Origin: Antedon bifida
Lineage: Eukaryota; Echinodermata; Crinoidea; Comatulida; Antedonidae
Assembly (NCBI GenBank): GCA_963402885.1
Contig: OY727102.1
Location: forward strand, 14,694,001 to 14,758,000
Length of the DNA stretch: 64,000 nucleotides
Direction: 5' to 3'
Numbering within the stretch: position 1 is the first letter of the stretch; each line of letters begins with the position of its first letter. A program made the position numbers and the translations under genes. The notes under the pieces were generated by a model, which had not been told where the DNA came from, did not search any database, and saw only the letters and a program-made list of their open reading frames with translations. Of this stretch, positions 35,173 through 47,568 are shown piece by piece.

Positions 35173-37502
35173 AAGTAATGTTTATGAAAGAAAAACTTCA
35201 GTCTATTGAATCGTACATAAGCCTTGCAGTAGGGCATACCGTTTCCGACAATGGTTTGTTTCAATAGGCCTACTCATAAAACATCAGCATTTTTAACTTC
35301 TTTTATATTATAAACTTATTTACTGTGATACTGCCAACATAACAACGGTTTAAATATTTATTGTATTTATTTTTTTTTTTCGCTCTAAAAAATCTTCTGA
35401 TTCGTACAATTTAGAATGTTATATAATAATGAATTAATTATACTTAATAATGTTAAATTATAACTTAAATACGAATAAAATAAACAAAAACAATGATCGT
35501 ACGATCGATTGAATGAACGTCACATACAAGCCCTACCAAAACTGTTTCTTTTCGATAAGCACCGCCGTGCCGCTCGGACAAAGCCGCCTTTAGTACAATA
35601 ATAAAAATTAATATTGAACATTTTATAGCAAAATTATGATAAATAAAATGGCATTAAATTGAGAAGATATCCATATAATTATATAAATATACTTCTTCTC
35701 TTTCATTTAGATTCGTCATCTGTAAAGGATCAAGATTTGAAACAACTTTCTAGAAGTGAACTAGAAGCTAAGCTCGAAGGTAAGTACTACAGCACAGTCA
35801 ATAAGAATCGAGTCGAATAAGTAGCACAGTCAAAGAAACATCGCTGCGGAATAAGTAGCGCAGTCAATAAGCATCATAGTCGAATAAGTACCACGGTAAA
35901 ATAAATAGTGTAGTCGAATAAGTAGCACAGTCAAAGAAGCATCGCTGCGAAATAAGTAGCGCAGTCAATAAGCATCATAGTCGAATAAGTACCACGGTAA
36001 AATCAATAGCGTAGTCGAATAAGTAGCACAGTCAAAGAAGCATCGCTGCGGAATAAGTAACGCAGTCAATAAGCATCATAGTCGAATAAGTACCACGGTC
36101 CAATAAACAACGTACTCGAATAAGTAGCACAGTCAAAATAAGCATCACTATTAAAAAAGTACCATAGACAAATAATATTGAGTCGTTTAATTACATTAGT
36201 AAAATGAACATTGCAATCGAATAGATATCAAAATAGGCATTACAATTAAATAAGTGCCACAGAGAAAAACGCACCGCAACCAGAAGAGCGTCACAGTCAC
36301 GTCACGTCACATAAACACCTTGCCATGTAACAATAATCTAAAAACATCAATTTTATATCACATAATAGAAGAACTTTAATGTAAAACAAATTACAGAGTT
36401 TTTAGAAATTTGTTATCTTCGATTGATACAGCATTTATTTATTGCTGGTAATAAACTATATTGGTTAATAATATCTCCATTTTACACTGTTCAATTAACG
36501 GATAATAATTACTAACTACTAATAAGAAATACGTTTTATCACCACACAAATCTTAGTTATTTTAAATTGTGAGTGTTGAAGATAATTATAAAACTTAACT
36601 TACAACTATTCTTCTAGCCTTGAACAAGACTTAACAATCTCCTAAAAACGAAATAAATATAAAGTATATATTATTTGTCAGTAGTTAAATTTGTTATCGG
36701 CCAATTAGATAGTAATAACAATACTAATGAGTACAAGAAGACGTATGTGGGTGGTAGTACAATGATAGTAATATAATACCGGATGGTGTTTAATTGGGGA
36801 AAATTCTATATGATATAGTTTAATTATGCTTACTAATAAGTTTTTCTTTATGAAATTTTCTATAAGTAATATTGATTTTTAATATTCTGTATAATAATCA
36901 TATATACTAAAAATAGTACGTAGTGGAAGATAATTGTATAACTTTATGATAAGCGCCATATAGATATGTAAGCTTTAATTTATTTTAATTAACGAGATTC
37001 ATATCAAAATGTTCAATTATCTTGATTGCCTAAGAAAACACAAAACAAAATTGCTGACGCGCAGTGAATTACCAATCTAAATCGGTCTAAACAAAATGCA
37101 AACTAGCTTAAAAACAGGGTCAGTCGGTCTGACTTTTTTAAAACATGATTTTGTGTTCATGAAATAAAATAATACTAAATAAAAACAAAATAGAGGCACT
37201 GTAGAAAATGTAACTGTTACTAAATAATATATATAATAATAGTTTTACCAACAATAGATTTAATCACATTTCGAGTAATTAAGATTTAACTTTATTTGGC
37301 TACAATGCCATCGAAAGACAACAACAAAACTGTGAACACTGATGAGAACAATGGAGGTGAATTTTTAATCTTCACATTTTAATCTTTAAATAATAATAAT
37401 AACAAAAGTAATTTATATTTTTCAGAAGCTCAAACAGCTCTCAACAATATGTCGTCGTCATCAAAAACGTCACCAACAAGCGCATTGGACTCCGACAACT
37501 AA
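35173..37502 (+). CDS. Three linked small exons encoding a coiled coil; possible SKOR C-terminus
   Basis: Exons 35173-35253, 35711-35779 and 37426-37502 (TAA) join in phase 1 throughout. The first has a textbook acceptor (long T-rich tract then GTATTGTAG) and a weaker donor GTTTGT; the second has a GTAAGT donor; the third follows ATTTTTCAG. The product contains FMKEKLQSIESYI, then DQDLKQLSRSELEAKLEEAQ + TALNN, a heptad pattern, and a Ser-rich end. DLKQLSRSELEAKL lines up with the DVENMGKEELQKVL segment that I remember from the C-terminal coiled coil of vertebrate SKOR2, so these may be SKOR 3' exons. The connecting exon is missing from my reading (phase 0 to phase 1 required), so a separate gene remains possible. 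An alternative ATG exon at 37305-37356 also fits the last exon. Confidence 0.5.
35780..36140. repeat. Tandem repeat, about 100-bp unit built from GAATAAGTAGCACAGTC-like subunits
   Basis: AGTCGAATAAGTAGCACAGT, AGAAGCATCGCTGCGGAATA and AAGCATCATAGTCGAATAAG recur in the same order about three and a half times, then decay up to about 36300. It begins directly after the exon ending at 35779. Confidence 0.85.
37305..37356 (+). CDS. Possible alternative first coding exon
   Basis: ATG in the context CTACAATGCC opens MPSKDNNKTVNTDENNG and ends in GGAG|GTGAAT, phase 1, which fits the exon at 37426. It would give a 42-residue Ser/Asn-rich polypeptide. Too short to judge; it could be chance. Confidence 0.25.
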
Positions 37503-37867
37503 AAAACGACTCAATTTGTTTGCAATAGTATTGGTACTCGAATACATTTCTTGAGACTTTACCTGTTATAAATATTAGTTATGTGGTAGAATATTAACAA
37601 TTACTCGATACTTTCTTTACTTGTTACCTATCAGAGAGAAGCGTGTTCCGAGAGTTTGAGTCACGCCCTCTATGTTATTAAAATATTGGTAATACTTTAT
37701 TGAGAAAAACTCAACTTTTTCAGAATAGACAATAATATTAATCTTGTTGAAATGTTACCTATTGTAGGCATATACTGGAAATGAATGGTAGCCTAATAGT
37801 ATATTTGTAATTTTCGAAAAAAAAATAGGCCTACTTATTTTTTATTAAAAAAAAATTTAACCTTATT

Positions 37868-37935
37868 TATAGAAGGTGACCCTAAACAGCGGTTCCGCTG
37901 TCTTAACCGCTTGGCCACTCACTCTCCTACAGTGT
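37868..37935 (-). repeat. tRNA-like SINE head
   Basis: On the minus strand AGAGTGAGTGGCCAAGCGGT + TAAGACAGCGGAACCGCTG resembles the D arm and anticodon arm of a Ser/Leu-type tRNA (A box TGGCCAAGCGGTTAAG). No complete cloverleaf is seen, so this is a SINE or tRNA fragment. Confidence 0.4.
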
Positions 37936-38337
37936 TTTGTAAAGGACAACACGCCGTTTTCATAAATTCCAATTTAATAATAATGGAATAATCTATATTG
38001 GTAACTTGATTTCTATATGAAGAATAAAACTAGAAAGTAGTATATATGGGAAGGATCTAGGTTGTTTGTGTTTGGTACGGAATCAGATCTATTATAATTA
38101 AAATATAATAATTGCTCGTGAATTATATCATTTACAGCGCCCTCATTCAGGTAAATTTCAGTGACGTCATCTTCAAAGAACACTTTCGTAAGGTACTGGA
38201 GACAAAATACTCAATAACTAAACTGAAGTATGATATTTTTGAAGCTTCGAAAGACATTTAATCATTCTTAATGCATGTTTTATTTTTCGTGCTATTTCGT
38301 ACTTAAAACTCCGTGAATGAAATGGTCATTTCAGTTT

Positions 38338-38422
38338 AACAAGGCCATATACATGGCTGCAGTCGCGTGCTCAAGTAAGTGTTTACCGACCGATCAACCA
38401 ACCGACCGACCGAAATTGCTGA
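38338..38422 (+). repeat. Dispersed repeat with GACC microsatellite (copy 1)
   Basis: AAGGCCATATACATGGCTGC + AGTCGCGTGCTC followed by GTTTACCGACCGATCAACCA. Near-identical copies lie at 53492-53570 and 55325-55422; a looser relative is at 38735-38800. Confidence 0.8.
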
Positions 38423-39908
38423 ACATATACTCTATATATTTGTACTCTAATTTCATCGAAAATAAATTTGACAATTTTGAACATTTTAAGCGCGCGTTAT
38501 ATGCGCTACGCACGTAATTGTATTGCCATATGGTGAAATATGACCTGAAATTGTATGAGTACCAAATTTTATTTAGTTGTGATTCATGCCTGTGAAGATA
38601 TGATTACAAACGTGATTTCGTTAAATCGTGCGTAGACCGCGTACTTTTTGATTTCGCACCGTGAAAAACATAACCACATCGAGTCCTGGCCATGATGAAT
38701 ATACTCTGAAAAATTGACTTAGCTAGAAGGTCATATACAAGTTAGTGTTTTCCGACTGACGACGGACCGTCCGACCAACCGACCGACCGACCGAATTTAA
38801 CAGTAGGAATATCGTGTTGCTTTATTTTTTTTCCGTTTTGCAGACAATTTTAGCCACTGGGTGTATTCGCACGTGCAGTTGACAACTACCGTATACATTA
38901 TACACCCATATTTAAATTTCAATAGATGTGACAAAATAGACAGAGAACGATTCGTATCAACTTGTCATCTCATTACGCATCGATTTAGATTGATTGATAT
39001 TTTAGTAAGCAATAATTATTTCAATGTTCTATATGAAACTATTATATGTTCCCATTGGTGACGTACGTGCTATAGTTATTGTCTAAGAGATAATTTCTCA
39101 TATATCTTCTACAATGAAATTTCCGCGAACACGTAAATATGTATGTATAATGAGGATACGCGGTTCTTATTAGACCCAATAATACTAGAGCAGACGATCG
39201 CCGTGGGCCAATCAAAAATAAAATTATGTACTTGGAAGGAAGTGAAATATATTATGACTATATCAGTATACGTTACGTATATTAATTATCCTGGTTTGAG
39301 ACAGTTTGAAAGGGCGTTCGAGGGTTCTTTTCCGTTAGCATTTGCAAAAACTGTTTGATTAATACGTTACAACTTCATCGTACACGTCCCATTAGTATCA
39401 GTGAACGATTGATGTTTATGTAAAACGTTGTAGTTAGAAAAAAAAACCTAATACATAATACAGGTTAACTTTGTGATGATAAACATGAATATGACGCGAC
39501 TCTCAACAACGGTTCGTTTTTCGGAATTTTTTTTAGACTCGTTTTTTTAAATTAACATCCACTAAATGAATTCTACAATTCGATATAAAGCACTATAATT
39601 TAGTTCATTTTTTATATTGAATAATTTAAAAAATAATTGATAATAATACATTTTATTTAACTAATTGTATAAAATCGGGTTTTTTGTGTGTAAATCTCAT
39701 AAGCAAGAGTCTTTAAAGGGCTGTTCGTTATTCCATTTAAATTCACAGTATTGTTACATGGACAAACTATACTTTCCATCCTTTAGCTCAACACATTTTG
39801 AGTCTTTAACAAGAATTGTGCATTACTTTTAAAGTGAAATTTTTGACAGAGGATGTTGGCAATGATGCTTGTTTCTGAAAAAAAGTACTACAAAATCAAA
39901 TTTGGAAG

Positions 39909-40520
39909 ATGATACCAGAGCCATATATAGAGAGATTTACGTCATTGCATTCACGGATTTTAGAAAGTCACGTGGTGTGCACACCGGCCATGTTTGTGTC
40001 CAACTATGCCTATGTAGCGTATGGAGTCGAGTCATTTGCTTTAAAAATGTATAACATTCACAAGGCTTTAAATATCGAATTTAATATCAAAACAATCAAT
40101 TTGTTTAAAGGCTTTTGTTAAGATAATAACGAAATCATAAAGTAACTGCGAACATGATTTTAAACAAGAAAATGTAAAAACAATGCATTACTATAGAGAA
40201 TCGCTGTACAAACTAAACGCGCACGCGTAGAGCGTGCATGGAGCGCACAGCCAGAGCCGTTCCGAAATTGCTATTTTTGTTGTTTTAAATCATGTTCGCA
40301 GTAACTTTATAATTTTTTTATTATTTTAACAAAAACCTTTAATCAAATTGATTGTTTTGATATTAAATTCGATAATTAAAGCCTTTTGAACGTTATACAT
40401 TTTCAAAACAAAAGACTTAACTCCATACGCTACATAGGAATAGTTGGACACAAACATGGCTTCTAATCCATTCGAAGTCGTAACTCTCTCAATATATGGC
40501 TCTGGATGATACCAGAGCCA
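39909..40520. mobile_element. Long inverted repeat (about 250-bp arms)
   Basis: The arm 39911-40160 (starting ACCAGAGCCATATATA, with GTTTGTGTCCAACTATGCC and AGTAACTGCGAACATGATTT) is mirrored at about 40262-40515 (AAATCATGTTCGCAGTAACT ... TTGGACACAAACATGG ... ATATATGGCTCTGG). A loop of about 100 bp contains CGCACGCGTAGAGCGTG. The arms are partly diverged. ORFs on either arm encode the same short peptide in mirrored copies and are not taken as genes. Confidence 0.8.
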
Positions 40521-41338
40521 TATATATAAAGAGTTACGACATTGAAAATTAGAAGCCATTTTTGTGTCAAAGAATTCGCACGCTGAGGGCGCGCGTGTCT
40601 CTTTTGTATAGCGTTTTCCTATAGTTCATGCATTATTTTTAGATTTTTTTGTCTATGAAATAACGCTTATATTCCGTTTTTATTTTAGTAATTAATTTTA
40701 TTAATGGTATTAATTTGGTAACATATATATATTGTGTCTATAATAACAAAAGAATAAATGCTAGGGCCTACATGCAAGTCAGGATACATCAAAGCATGAA
40801 CCAATACAAAAAACACACAAATTCACCCCTCTTTTTATACAGTATATGGCTCTCTGTGTGTTTTTGACACAAACTTTCAGAGACTCGTTCATCATTTCAT
40901 TTGTAATAATTTGCCTTTATTATTTTAATATTGTTCATACCCTATTCAATATATTAACAAATATATCCACGACACTTTATTATTTTATTTAGTCATCAAA
41001 GCATGCATTATGAATTGAAAATATTACATAATTGTTATTAATAGGACGTAGTTATGAGATGTTTCGTTCCAAAATCAATCAATCGAACTTTATAATGTAC
41101 TAGCGCACGCGCGCGCAATATTCTTTGCCGCAAGTACTTCTGTACGCTGTGCACATCGATATTTCACCGTAAAATGTGCAATTACATTTTTTTAAATATA
41201 AGAAAAAGTTTAAAGTATTTTCTTGCTCCTATACTTTACATGCATTAACGGAGACAAGTTTGACACAAATTGATCTGCATATCACGTGACTATAATCCAA
41301 TGTCGTAACTCTTTATATATATGGCTCTGGATGATACA
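40505..41338. mobile_element. Second element sharing the same terminal repeat
   Basis: Left GATACCAGAGCCATATATAT + AAAGAGTTACGACATTG, right CAATGTCGTAACTCTTTATA + TATATGGCTCTGGATGATAC. These inverted ends match the ends of the adjacent 39909-40520 element. The interior is AT-rich with no transposase. Confidence 0.7.
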
Positions 41339-42320
41339 TTACAGCAGCGCCCTCTATATACCTTTTTGGTCGCCATCTACATGTTTCGGTCACTGCGCGC
41401 AAAAGAATTGTGCGTAGTAGACGTGATGGAAACCTTACATGAAGATACGATATTATTTCTTCATCGTGTCTTAAAATGATAAATTCAATTTTAAAGATTT
41501 TTTCTAATGTTAAGTTTTAAAGAGGGCGTGATCCAAAACAAGACATTATGGGATGATATTTAAGGTGAAAGAATCCATGATACGTGTCAGTTGTGGTTTC
41601 TGGGTATTAGCTAACGTCATGAGTGACGTTAGTGTATGTGCCCAGTATGACATGAATGAAACAATTCTAGAAGACAAATAGCACGAACGCATGCATAAAT
41701 GTTTGTTTTTATCAATCGACTACTACAATAAGTAATTTGTAATGTCAATCACACCTCATCAACAGTTTTACCTTCATTTCACGAGAAATATATACCGTTG
41801 ACAGACAAGATAATCTAATTGTAAATCTTTATCTTAAGATTCATCTTATAATATATCATCTATTGTATCATAGTAACATAAACAAAACAAACATTATAGA
41901 AAGGTAAAACGGACTACAAACTGAATTATATATCATTTAGTCCCTATGGATGAACGTATTATATTACAATCGATATGACGACCATTTTCATAATTTCAAG
42001 CAGATATCTTATAGTAATTTTTCTTTCTTTACAAACCTGTCTGAAGACAAAAAATGCTACAATATGGTTTACAGATAGTTAGGGATCTTATTTCTTTGAC
42101 GTTTGTTTCTAATGACTTATAGACAATTGTAAAGATCCAATAGTTTCAAAGAATGTTTCATTAAATGTTTTTCAGAAGTTGTAAACGTATTTGCCTACAA
42201 TTTTATAAAGATAATAATGACATGGAAATAATCGAACAGTCAATGTTGAGACTATTAGATAATGATAATGTTTTTTGTATAGCGCCATTCTACCGATCTG
42301 GTTACTCATGACGCTGAGGA
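41339..42320. other. Intergenic AT-rich region
   Basis: Nothing recognised apart from simple AT-rich sequence. Confidence 0.5.
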
Positions 42321-42480
42321 CTTAAGTCTACACTATCAAACTAGTCTCCAATATCAAACTAGTTGGACCAAAAAAGTGTGTGCCCAAATACGGTAGTGAT
42401 ATGCCCAAATATGGTAGTGATATGACATCATCATTCAGGGCACATTACATTTTGTTGTAACTTTAGATGTTACATTTTTA
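42321..42480. mobile_element. MITE-like element, family A
   Basis: Left AAGTCTACACTATCAAACTA, partly duplicated (TATCAAACTAGT twice). The core GCCCAAATATGGTAGTGATA appears twice. The right end is decayed (TTGTAACTTTAGATGT). Confidence 0.65.
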
Positions 42481-42599
42481 CGGTTCATAAGATACAGAAA
42501 ATTGTATGCGCAGTAGATAATTTGAATTTTGATTTCAATTAAGCAAAAAAACAAACAAACAAAACACAAACAATCCGGTTTTTTGTTTTACTATAATCA

Positions 42600-43020
42600 T
42601 ATTTTAACGCATAACCTGCAGGTTGGCTGGTATCTGGAAGCAACTGGCAGTCAATCACCAGTAAACCCCTGGCATGGGTTTTACCTTTATTGTTGCATAC
42701 AGCATCACATACAGAGGCACTAACTTGTGGAACGAACTACCCAAATGGCATTAAAATGTTAACTAGTATTGCTATGTTCTAACATAAAATTCATGATATG
42801 TTTGTTCCTGGTTAATTCATTTTCTCACAGCATTTGATTTGTTATTATCACTGCTTTATTTCTATTGTTAGTATTGTTATTATTATCGTAACAATTATTA
42901 TGGTACTGATTTTATTTATTTATTTACATATTTATTTATTTATTTCAAATGTAGGCCTATTCATTTAAATGGGCTTTGCGTCTAAAGCTTTTGCTTAAAG
43001 ATTAACCCCATTCATAACTT
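42600..43020 (+). mobile_element. Possible LINE 3' end
   Basis: A short frame reads TYRGTNLWNELPKWH then stops at 42722; 'G..LWN.LP' is the usual motif near the end of CR1/L2 reverse transcriptases. A non-coding stretch with (TTTA)n at 42906-42945 follows. Only about 15 codons support it. Confidence 0.35.
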
Positions 43021-43112
43021 CAATTAATTTTGTATTTACTTTATATTTAATAAATAAAATAAATTATAATTATTATGTATACTCTTAATCTGAGATTGTA
43101 AAAAAGGTTATA

Positions 43113-43188
43113 TATATCACTAGATAGTATCTAACTGACTATTGCAAGTCAGTTAGAAAGTATCTAGTGACAGAATTAGGTGACTGTT
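43113..43188. mobile_element. Hairpin MITE-like element, family D
   Basis: CACTAGATAGTATCTAACTG and CAGTTAGAAAGTATCTAGTG pair around ACTATTGCAAG. The right flank ACAGAATTAGGTGAC is shared in complement with the fragment at 8063-8127. Confidence 0.75.
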
Positions 43189-45128
43189 ACTTTACACATC
43201 TTTGAAAAAATACTTTCCTAATAACTCATTTTTTATGTTCTCTATTGGATGTCGTATTTTAAAGTGCCATCGATCTACTAAAAAATAAACCGTCTTCAAA
43301 ATGTATATCGAGTCGCCAAAAAGTTGACAAAAATGAATTTATGTAAGCTGAGAAAGTAGAACATTTAATGAACACAAGCATTACATGTATGTAAAGCCAG
43401 TGACTTATATAGGCTAAAGATAATGTTCTACTGGCTTAAGTTACAGAATCTAAACGCGTGTGTTTTACTCTTTTAATTTATTAATCTATTTTAATAGTTT
43501 TTCTTGCTGAATTAAGCAGATAATCGAACGTGGAGAGTATTACAGTATAGCTGGAGGGAATGGCAATCAGGTGAATACGCAACATACTGTATACCATTCT
43601 GAACATAATAATATTATGTAATATAATGTTAACTTGTACAATTATATAACATCCATTGATCGAAAACCAATTGTTTTAAAAATAAAATGATTATTAATAT
43701 ATATGTTCTTTTAAGTTTAACTATTGATAATTTTGTCTCTTTACTGTAATAAAAAAAAGAACATTAATCATGTATATTTTTGGTTGCCTCATTTCGTAAT
43801 GAAGAGGATTATACTGTACTTATAGTTCTTTTATATTTATAGTTATTTAAGCAAGCCAAGATATGAACACTGTAGTTGTCATTATTGGATAATAAAATGA
43901 ATCTGTATCTCTATAAAGAAGAGAGAATTGTTAACGTTTTTTTTTTAAATTTCATAATAATGTTCTTTGAAATGGTCTATGGTAAAAAAATAATTTAGAA
44001 ATATAACAGAAGTTTAAACGTTACTTTATACATTTTTTTGATTATTGAATAAGATAACGATAAAAATGTGCTTATATAAATAATATCAGTATTAAATTGA
44101 ACGGTGAAAAGGAAAGAGTGTTATAGGGAAGGGTGTATCCTTGAAGGATTAAAGATTTCTCTTATGATATTATTATATTCTATATTCAGATGGTATGATT
44201 CCATCCAGATCTTGAGGTCGTAAGGTGTGTAGTATGTAGCATGTCTTAACTTAAAGCTAACCGGGAAAGAGTTTGCGCGAAAATGCCGAAATTCCAGTTT
44301 CTATAAAAATAGTAACATAACTGTAATATTAAATTTAATTTCTTGGTTCTTGAGAAACGCAATTTCACATTATTGGTTTACGGTACATCATGCTGTATAT
44401 GTTTTATAATAAATTTAGTAAGCAAACAATATGAAAATGATTACGTTTTATGCATAGATCAGCATGTTAACAATTGGAGTATAAAAGACATACAAACACT
44501 ATCTATTGGAAACTATATTCCTGCTCAAGTTTAACAGTCACTGTATAGATTTATTCACCACGAGATGATAATTTATGGACAGTAGAAACCTGAATGTTTT
44601 AAAGCCCACGTTTAGAGTCGATAACATCCCTCAATTTTCGTTACTAATAAATAGCCTGCACATAAAATCAGGAGTTCATTATGTTTGTAAAAACGGTGAC
44701 ATTTTCATTATGGTTTCAGGGATGAAGTAGGTGGGTTCAGTTTATGATTGAGTAGAATAATCAGGAAGATTGGTTTTAAAATGTTTCATTTACTTGTGCT
44801 TTTCCGCTCTACCATATTCAGAATGAAATGAGTTGTTAACCAATCAGACAATACCGCAAAGGCACATTGGTTAATTCAACATCCTGATTGGTTTAATCAT
44901 TGGTAGGGCATCTGTGTGTTATTTTGGTGGAAAGCGTGAATTTTTTGTTGATAGTCATCCTCAATCGAAGTTCAATATAATCTATTATTAATTTAATTTT
45001 AATCTTTTTTTGATTTTCAAGAACTTACATCGCGTGTCTGCTGCGCATTAGTAAGCATGAACGCATGACCACTCTTTGACTGATCTCAGATTGGTTGCGA
45101 AAAAACGTAGAAACTGTGTTACTACGCA
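43189..45128. other. Intergenic AT-rich region
   Basis: No gene recognised. A short frame near 44343-44534 has no splice or homology support. A weak inverted pair (AACCAATCAG ... CTGATTGGTT) lies near 44840-44895. Confidence 0.45.
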
Positions 45129-45290
45129 TAAAGCTCTGTCTACACTATCAAACTAGTTTGACGAAAAAAAGTGTGCCCAAGTATGGTAGTGTTATATCCA
45201 AATATGGTAGTGATATGACATCATACATGTCCATATATGGGTACATCACATTTTTTAAAGGTAATGTAAGATAGTGTAGGCAGAGCTTAA
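45129..45290. mobile_element. MITE-like element, family A
   Basis: Left AAAGCTCTGTCTACACTATC + AAACTAGTTTGAC, nearly identical to the copy at 2413. Right AGATAGTGTAGGCAGAGCTT. Core CAAGTATGGTAGTG and TCCATATATGGGTACATCAC. Confidence 0.75.
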
Positions 45291-46895
45291 GCGAAAAACT
45301 GAAGGAACTATGTATGAATAATACGCATGCGTATAAGCTGACGCTCGGATGATTCGCTCGACCAAATTCGCCTTGTGGAAAACAGGCTTTATGAAAGTTA
45401 CACTGAATAGGAGGCCTATCATGCGATGTTTAGTATTGCAAAAGATGGTTACTTTCTCTTTGCTAACATAAATGTTCATTAGAGGTCAAAGTGAATGACA
45501 ACAACCAATTTACTTTTCTTGTTTCTTCGTATACATTGCAAAAATCATGTCATTTCCTTAGGCCTATGTCTTTAATTTAAATGATTATACATTATCATTC
45601 GGTTTTATCAAACAATTTTCCACAGGGTTCGTGATAATTAGTGCATGACTGTATAATTATCGAGCGAATGAGTACACCGGAACTTTGACATTATTATCCA
45701 TTTTTAAAATTAATCAGTGTAGTAACAGTATTAATGATGTGTGATTACCGGCATATCGTTAGTGTGCATTTAGCAGATAGTACAGCACATGCAGGGCCTA
45801 ATTTGTTATAATGGTTAGTTAATAATAATTATGTGATGATATAATTAAATTAACTTTAATTTTCTAGAAACTTTAAACAGCCGAGAAAAATGCTGAAACA
45901 ATCAGTATAATAAGTAAATGTATAACGTAATGATAATAAAATAATAATTTAAAAAAATCAAATAATATACACAGTAATAATTTTCACTTTCAACCTTGAA
46001 GAGGAAGATAGTCATGAAATTAATATCTTGAAAATATTAATATAAACATCATAAAAAGCAAGTGACCTTCGACATTGATTCAAGATGTGTATCATTTTTT
46101 CGTTGAATAGAACAGTCAATCTTTCAACTCGTAAACATTCATTATTTGTATACCATTATCTGTGCCAGTTCAGGATGATGGAGTTGAGATACCGTAGGCC
46201 TAATACTGTAGTTAACATAACAAACAGCGTAATAATGATCAGTTTAGCCATTGTTTTAAATTTAGATTCACATGATTTAGTGTACACATTTTTGACGAGC
46301 AGTTTCATCAACAACAGTTTATATTTGTTATACATTTTCTTCATAACAATATTTCAAAATACATAGCACCTGCCTACATTCTAACAGTAAATCAAATTAC
46401 AAAAATAACAATAAACTACCTCATTTCCACTGTTATCAATGCATTAAATTACGTCTTTGTGGAAAACGACAAATAAGTACACAACAAGTTAATGCTTGGA
46501 TGATTATGTCTTTATAGCATGTGTTGAAATGGTTTACTTTCATATTTTAGATAATGTTTAGATAAGATTTAAATTTTCGATTAAACCGAGAAATCGTTTT
46601 ATTTATTTTGAAGTGGGTAATTTACTATGTCTAGTATATAATAATACAATTATATAATAAAATGTAATGTAAAATTAATATTATTATTTTAAGTAAATTT
46701 GTATGTGTAAATATTGTATTTGACAAAGATTAATATTAACATAGCAAAACTGCAAAATATTGTTGCTATGCTCTTGTTAAGATGTCGAGCTGTGCGGTTT
46801 TCAGCCATGAAGATAATATTAAGCCGGCTTCTAAGATATTTGGTTTCAGCCGGACACCGTGCTATGTGGAACGTATTGGTAAGGAACTTATTTTT

Positions 46896-47568
46896 TACTC
46901 GGGGTACCCGAGTCTAGGACTCGCTTATCTTCTCCTCTTCCTCTTCCATCTGGACACTATTGAGCCAACTTTAAAGTCCTACTAGTTCTTTACTCGTCGT
47001 CTGACGGCTCTGAAACATGGCATGCATATACTCTAGGATAATAGGTGAAAAAAGCTATATAGAGACAATTTTCGTACTTCAACCGGATGCAAAATTATTA
47101 TAAACATGGTTCCAATCGAAAAAAGTGCGATTTATAAAGTATTACTCCTCCCTATTTGTTGTAGTATTGAGCTGGGATTTGGCATGGGTATACAACAGGG
47201 ACATGTCCTCAAAGCTATAGAGCCGGATTTTTAAATTTCAAACCGGATGCAGCCATATGACGTCTCGAAGATGGTACCCTGCCAAACGATTTTCGTCGTA
47301 ATATAGATGTGTTTGGTGGTGTCATTTCATGTCTTGACTTGGAGAATAAGAATATATACAGTCAAACCGATTTATGATATTGTGACGTCACTTATGCTCC
47401 CGCTTTCAATTGAGATTTCATAATTTACCGTAATTATGCCATTGGGACGTATGGGACGTAACTTTTCGGAATATAGCCGTATTTGGTAGCGAGATTATTG
47501 ATGTGATGTGACGTTACATCCCCTCTTATGACGTCATTACAACTTCTTTTGCTGTACCCCGAGTATCG
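46896..47568. mobile_element. Repeat bounded by a TACTCGGGGTAC inverted pair
   Basis: TTACTCGGGGTACCCGAG at the left and GCTGTACCCCGAGTAT at the right are inverted. Inside, CAACCGGATGC-like motifs occur twice (near 47078 and 47240). No protein similarity was recognised. Assignment as an element is tentative. Confidence 0.4.

Larger units (their letters stand above)
37503..39900. other. Intergenic AT-rich region
   Basis: Contains a tRNA-like SINE fragment near 37870 and two copies or relatives of the GACC-rich repeat (38342-38420 and 38735-38800). No gene recognised. Confidence 0.5.

Noticed and set aside
35055..35267. Apparent transmembrane protein (hydrophobic Phe/Ile/Leu run)
   Set aside because: The hydrophobic part is the T-rich polypyrimidine tract of the acceptor at 35171-35172. 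There is no ATG before it; only the part after the acceptor is kept as an exon.
37868..37935. A true tRNA-Ser/Leu gene
   Set aside because: Only the D-arm and anticodon-arm part looks right. No acceptor stem or complete T arm could be paired.
39869..40559. Similar short proteins on plus and minus strands ending in LFKGFC / LIKGFC
   Set aside because: They are the two arms of one inverted repeat. Protein constraint is not evident.
46085..46366. 93-codon frame with hydrophobic stretches
   Set aside because: AT-rich sequence readily encodes Ile/Leu/Phe runs. No motif, splice signals or homology were recognised, and the opposite strand is also open.
46782..46985. Possible first exon MSSCAVFSHEDNIKPASK with a GTAAGG donor
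   Set aside because: No partner exon was found and it runs straight into the repeat at 46896. It cannot be told from chance.
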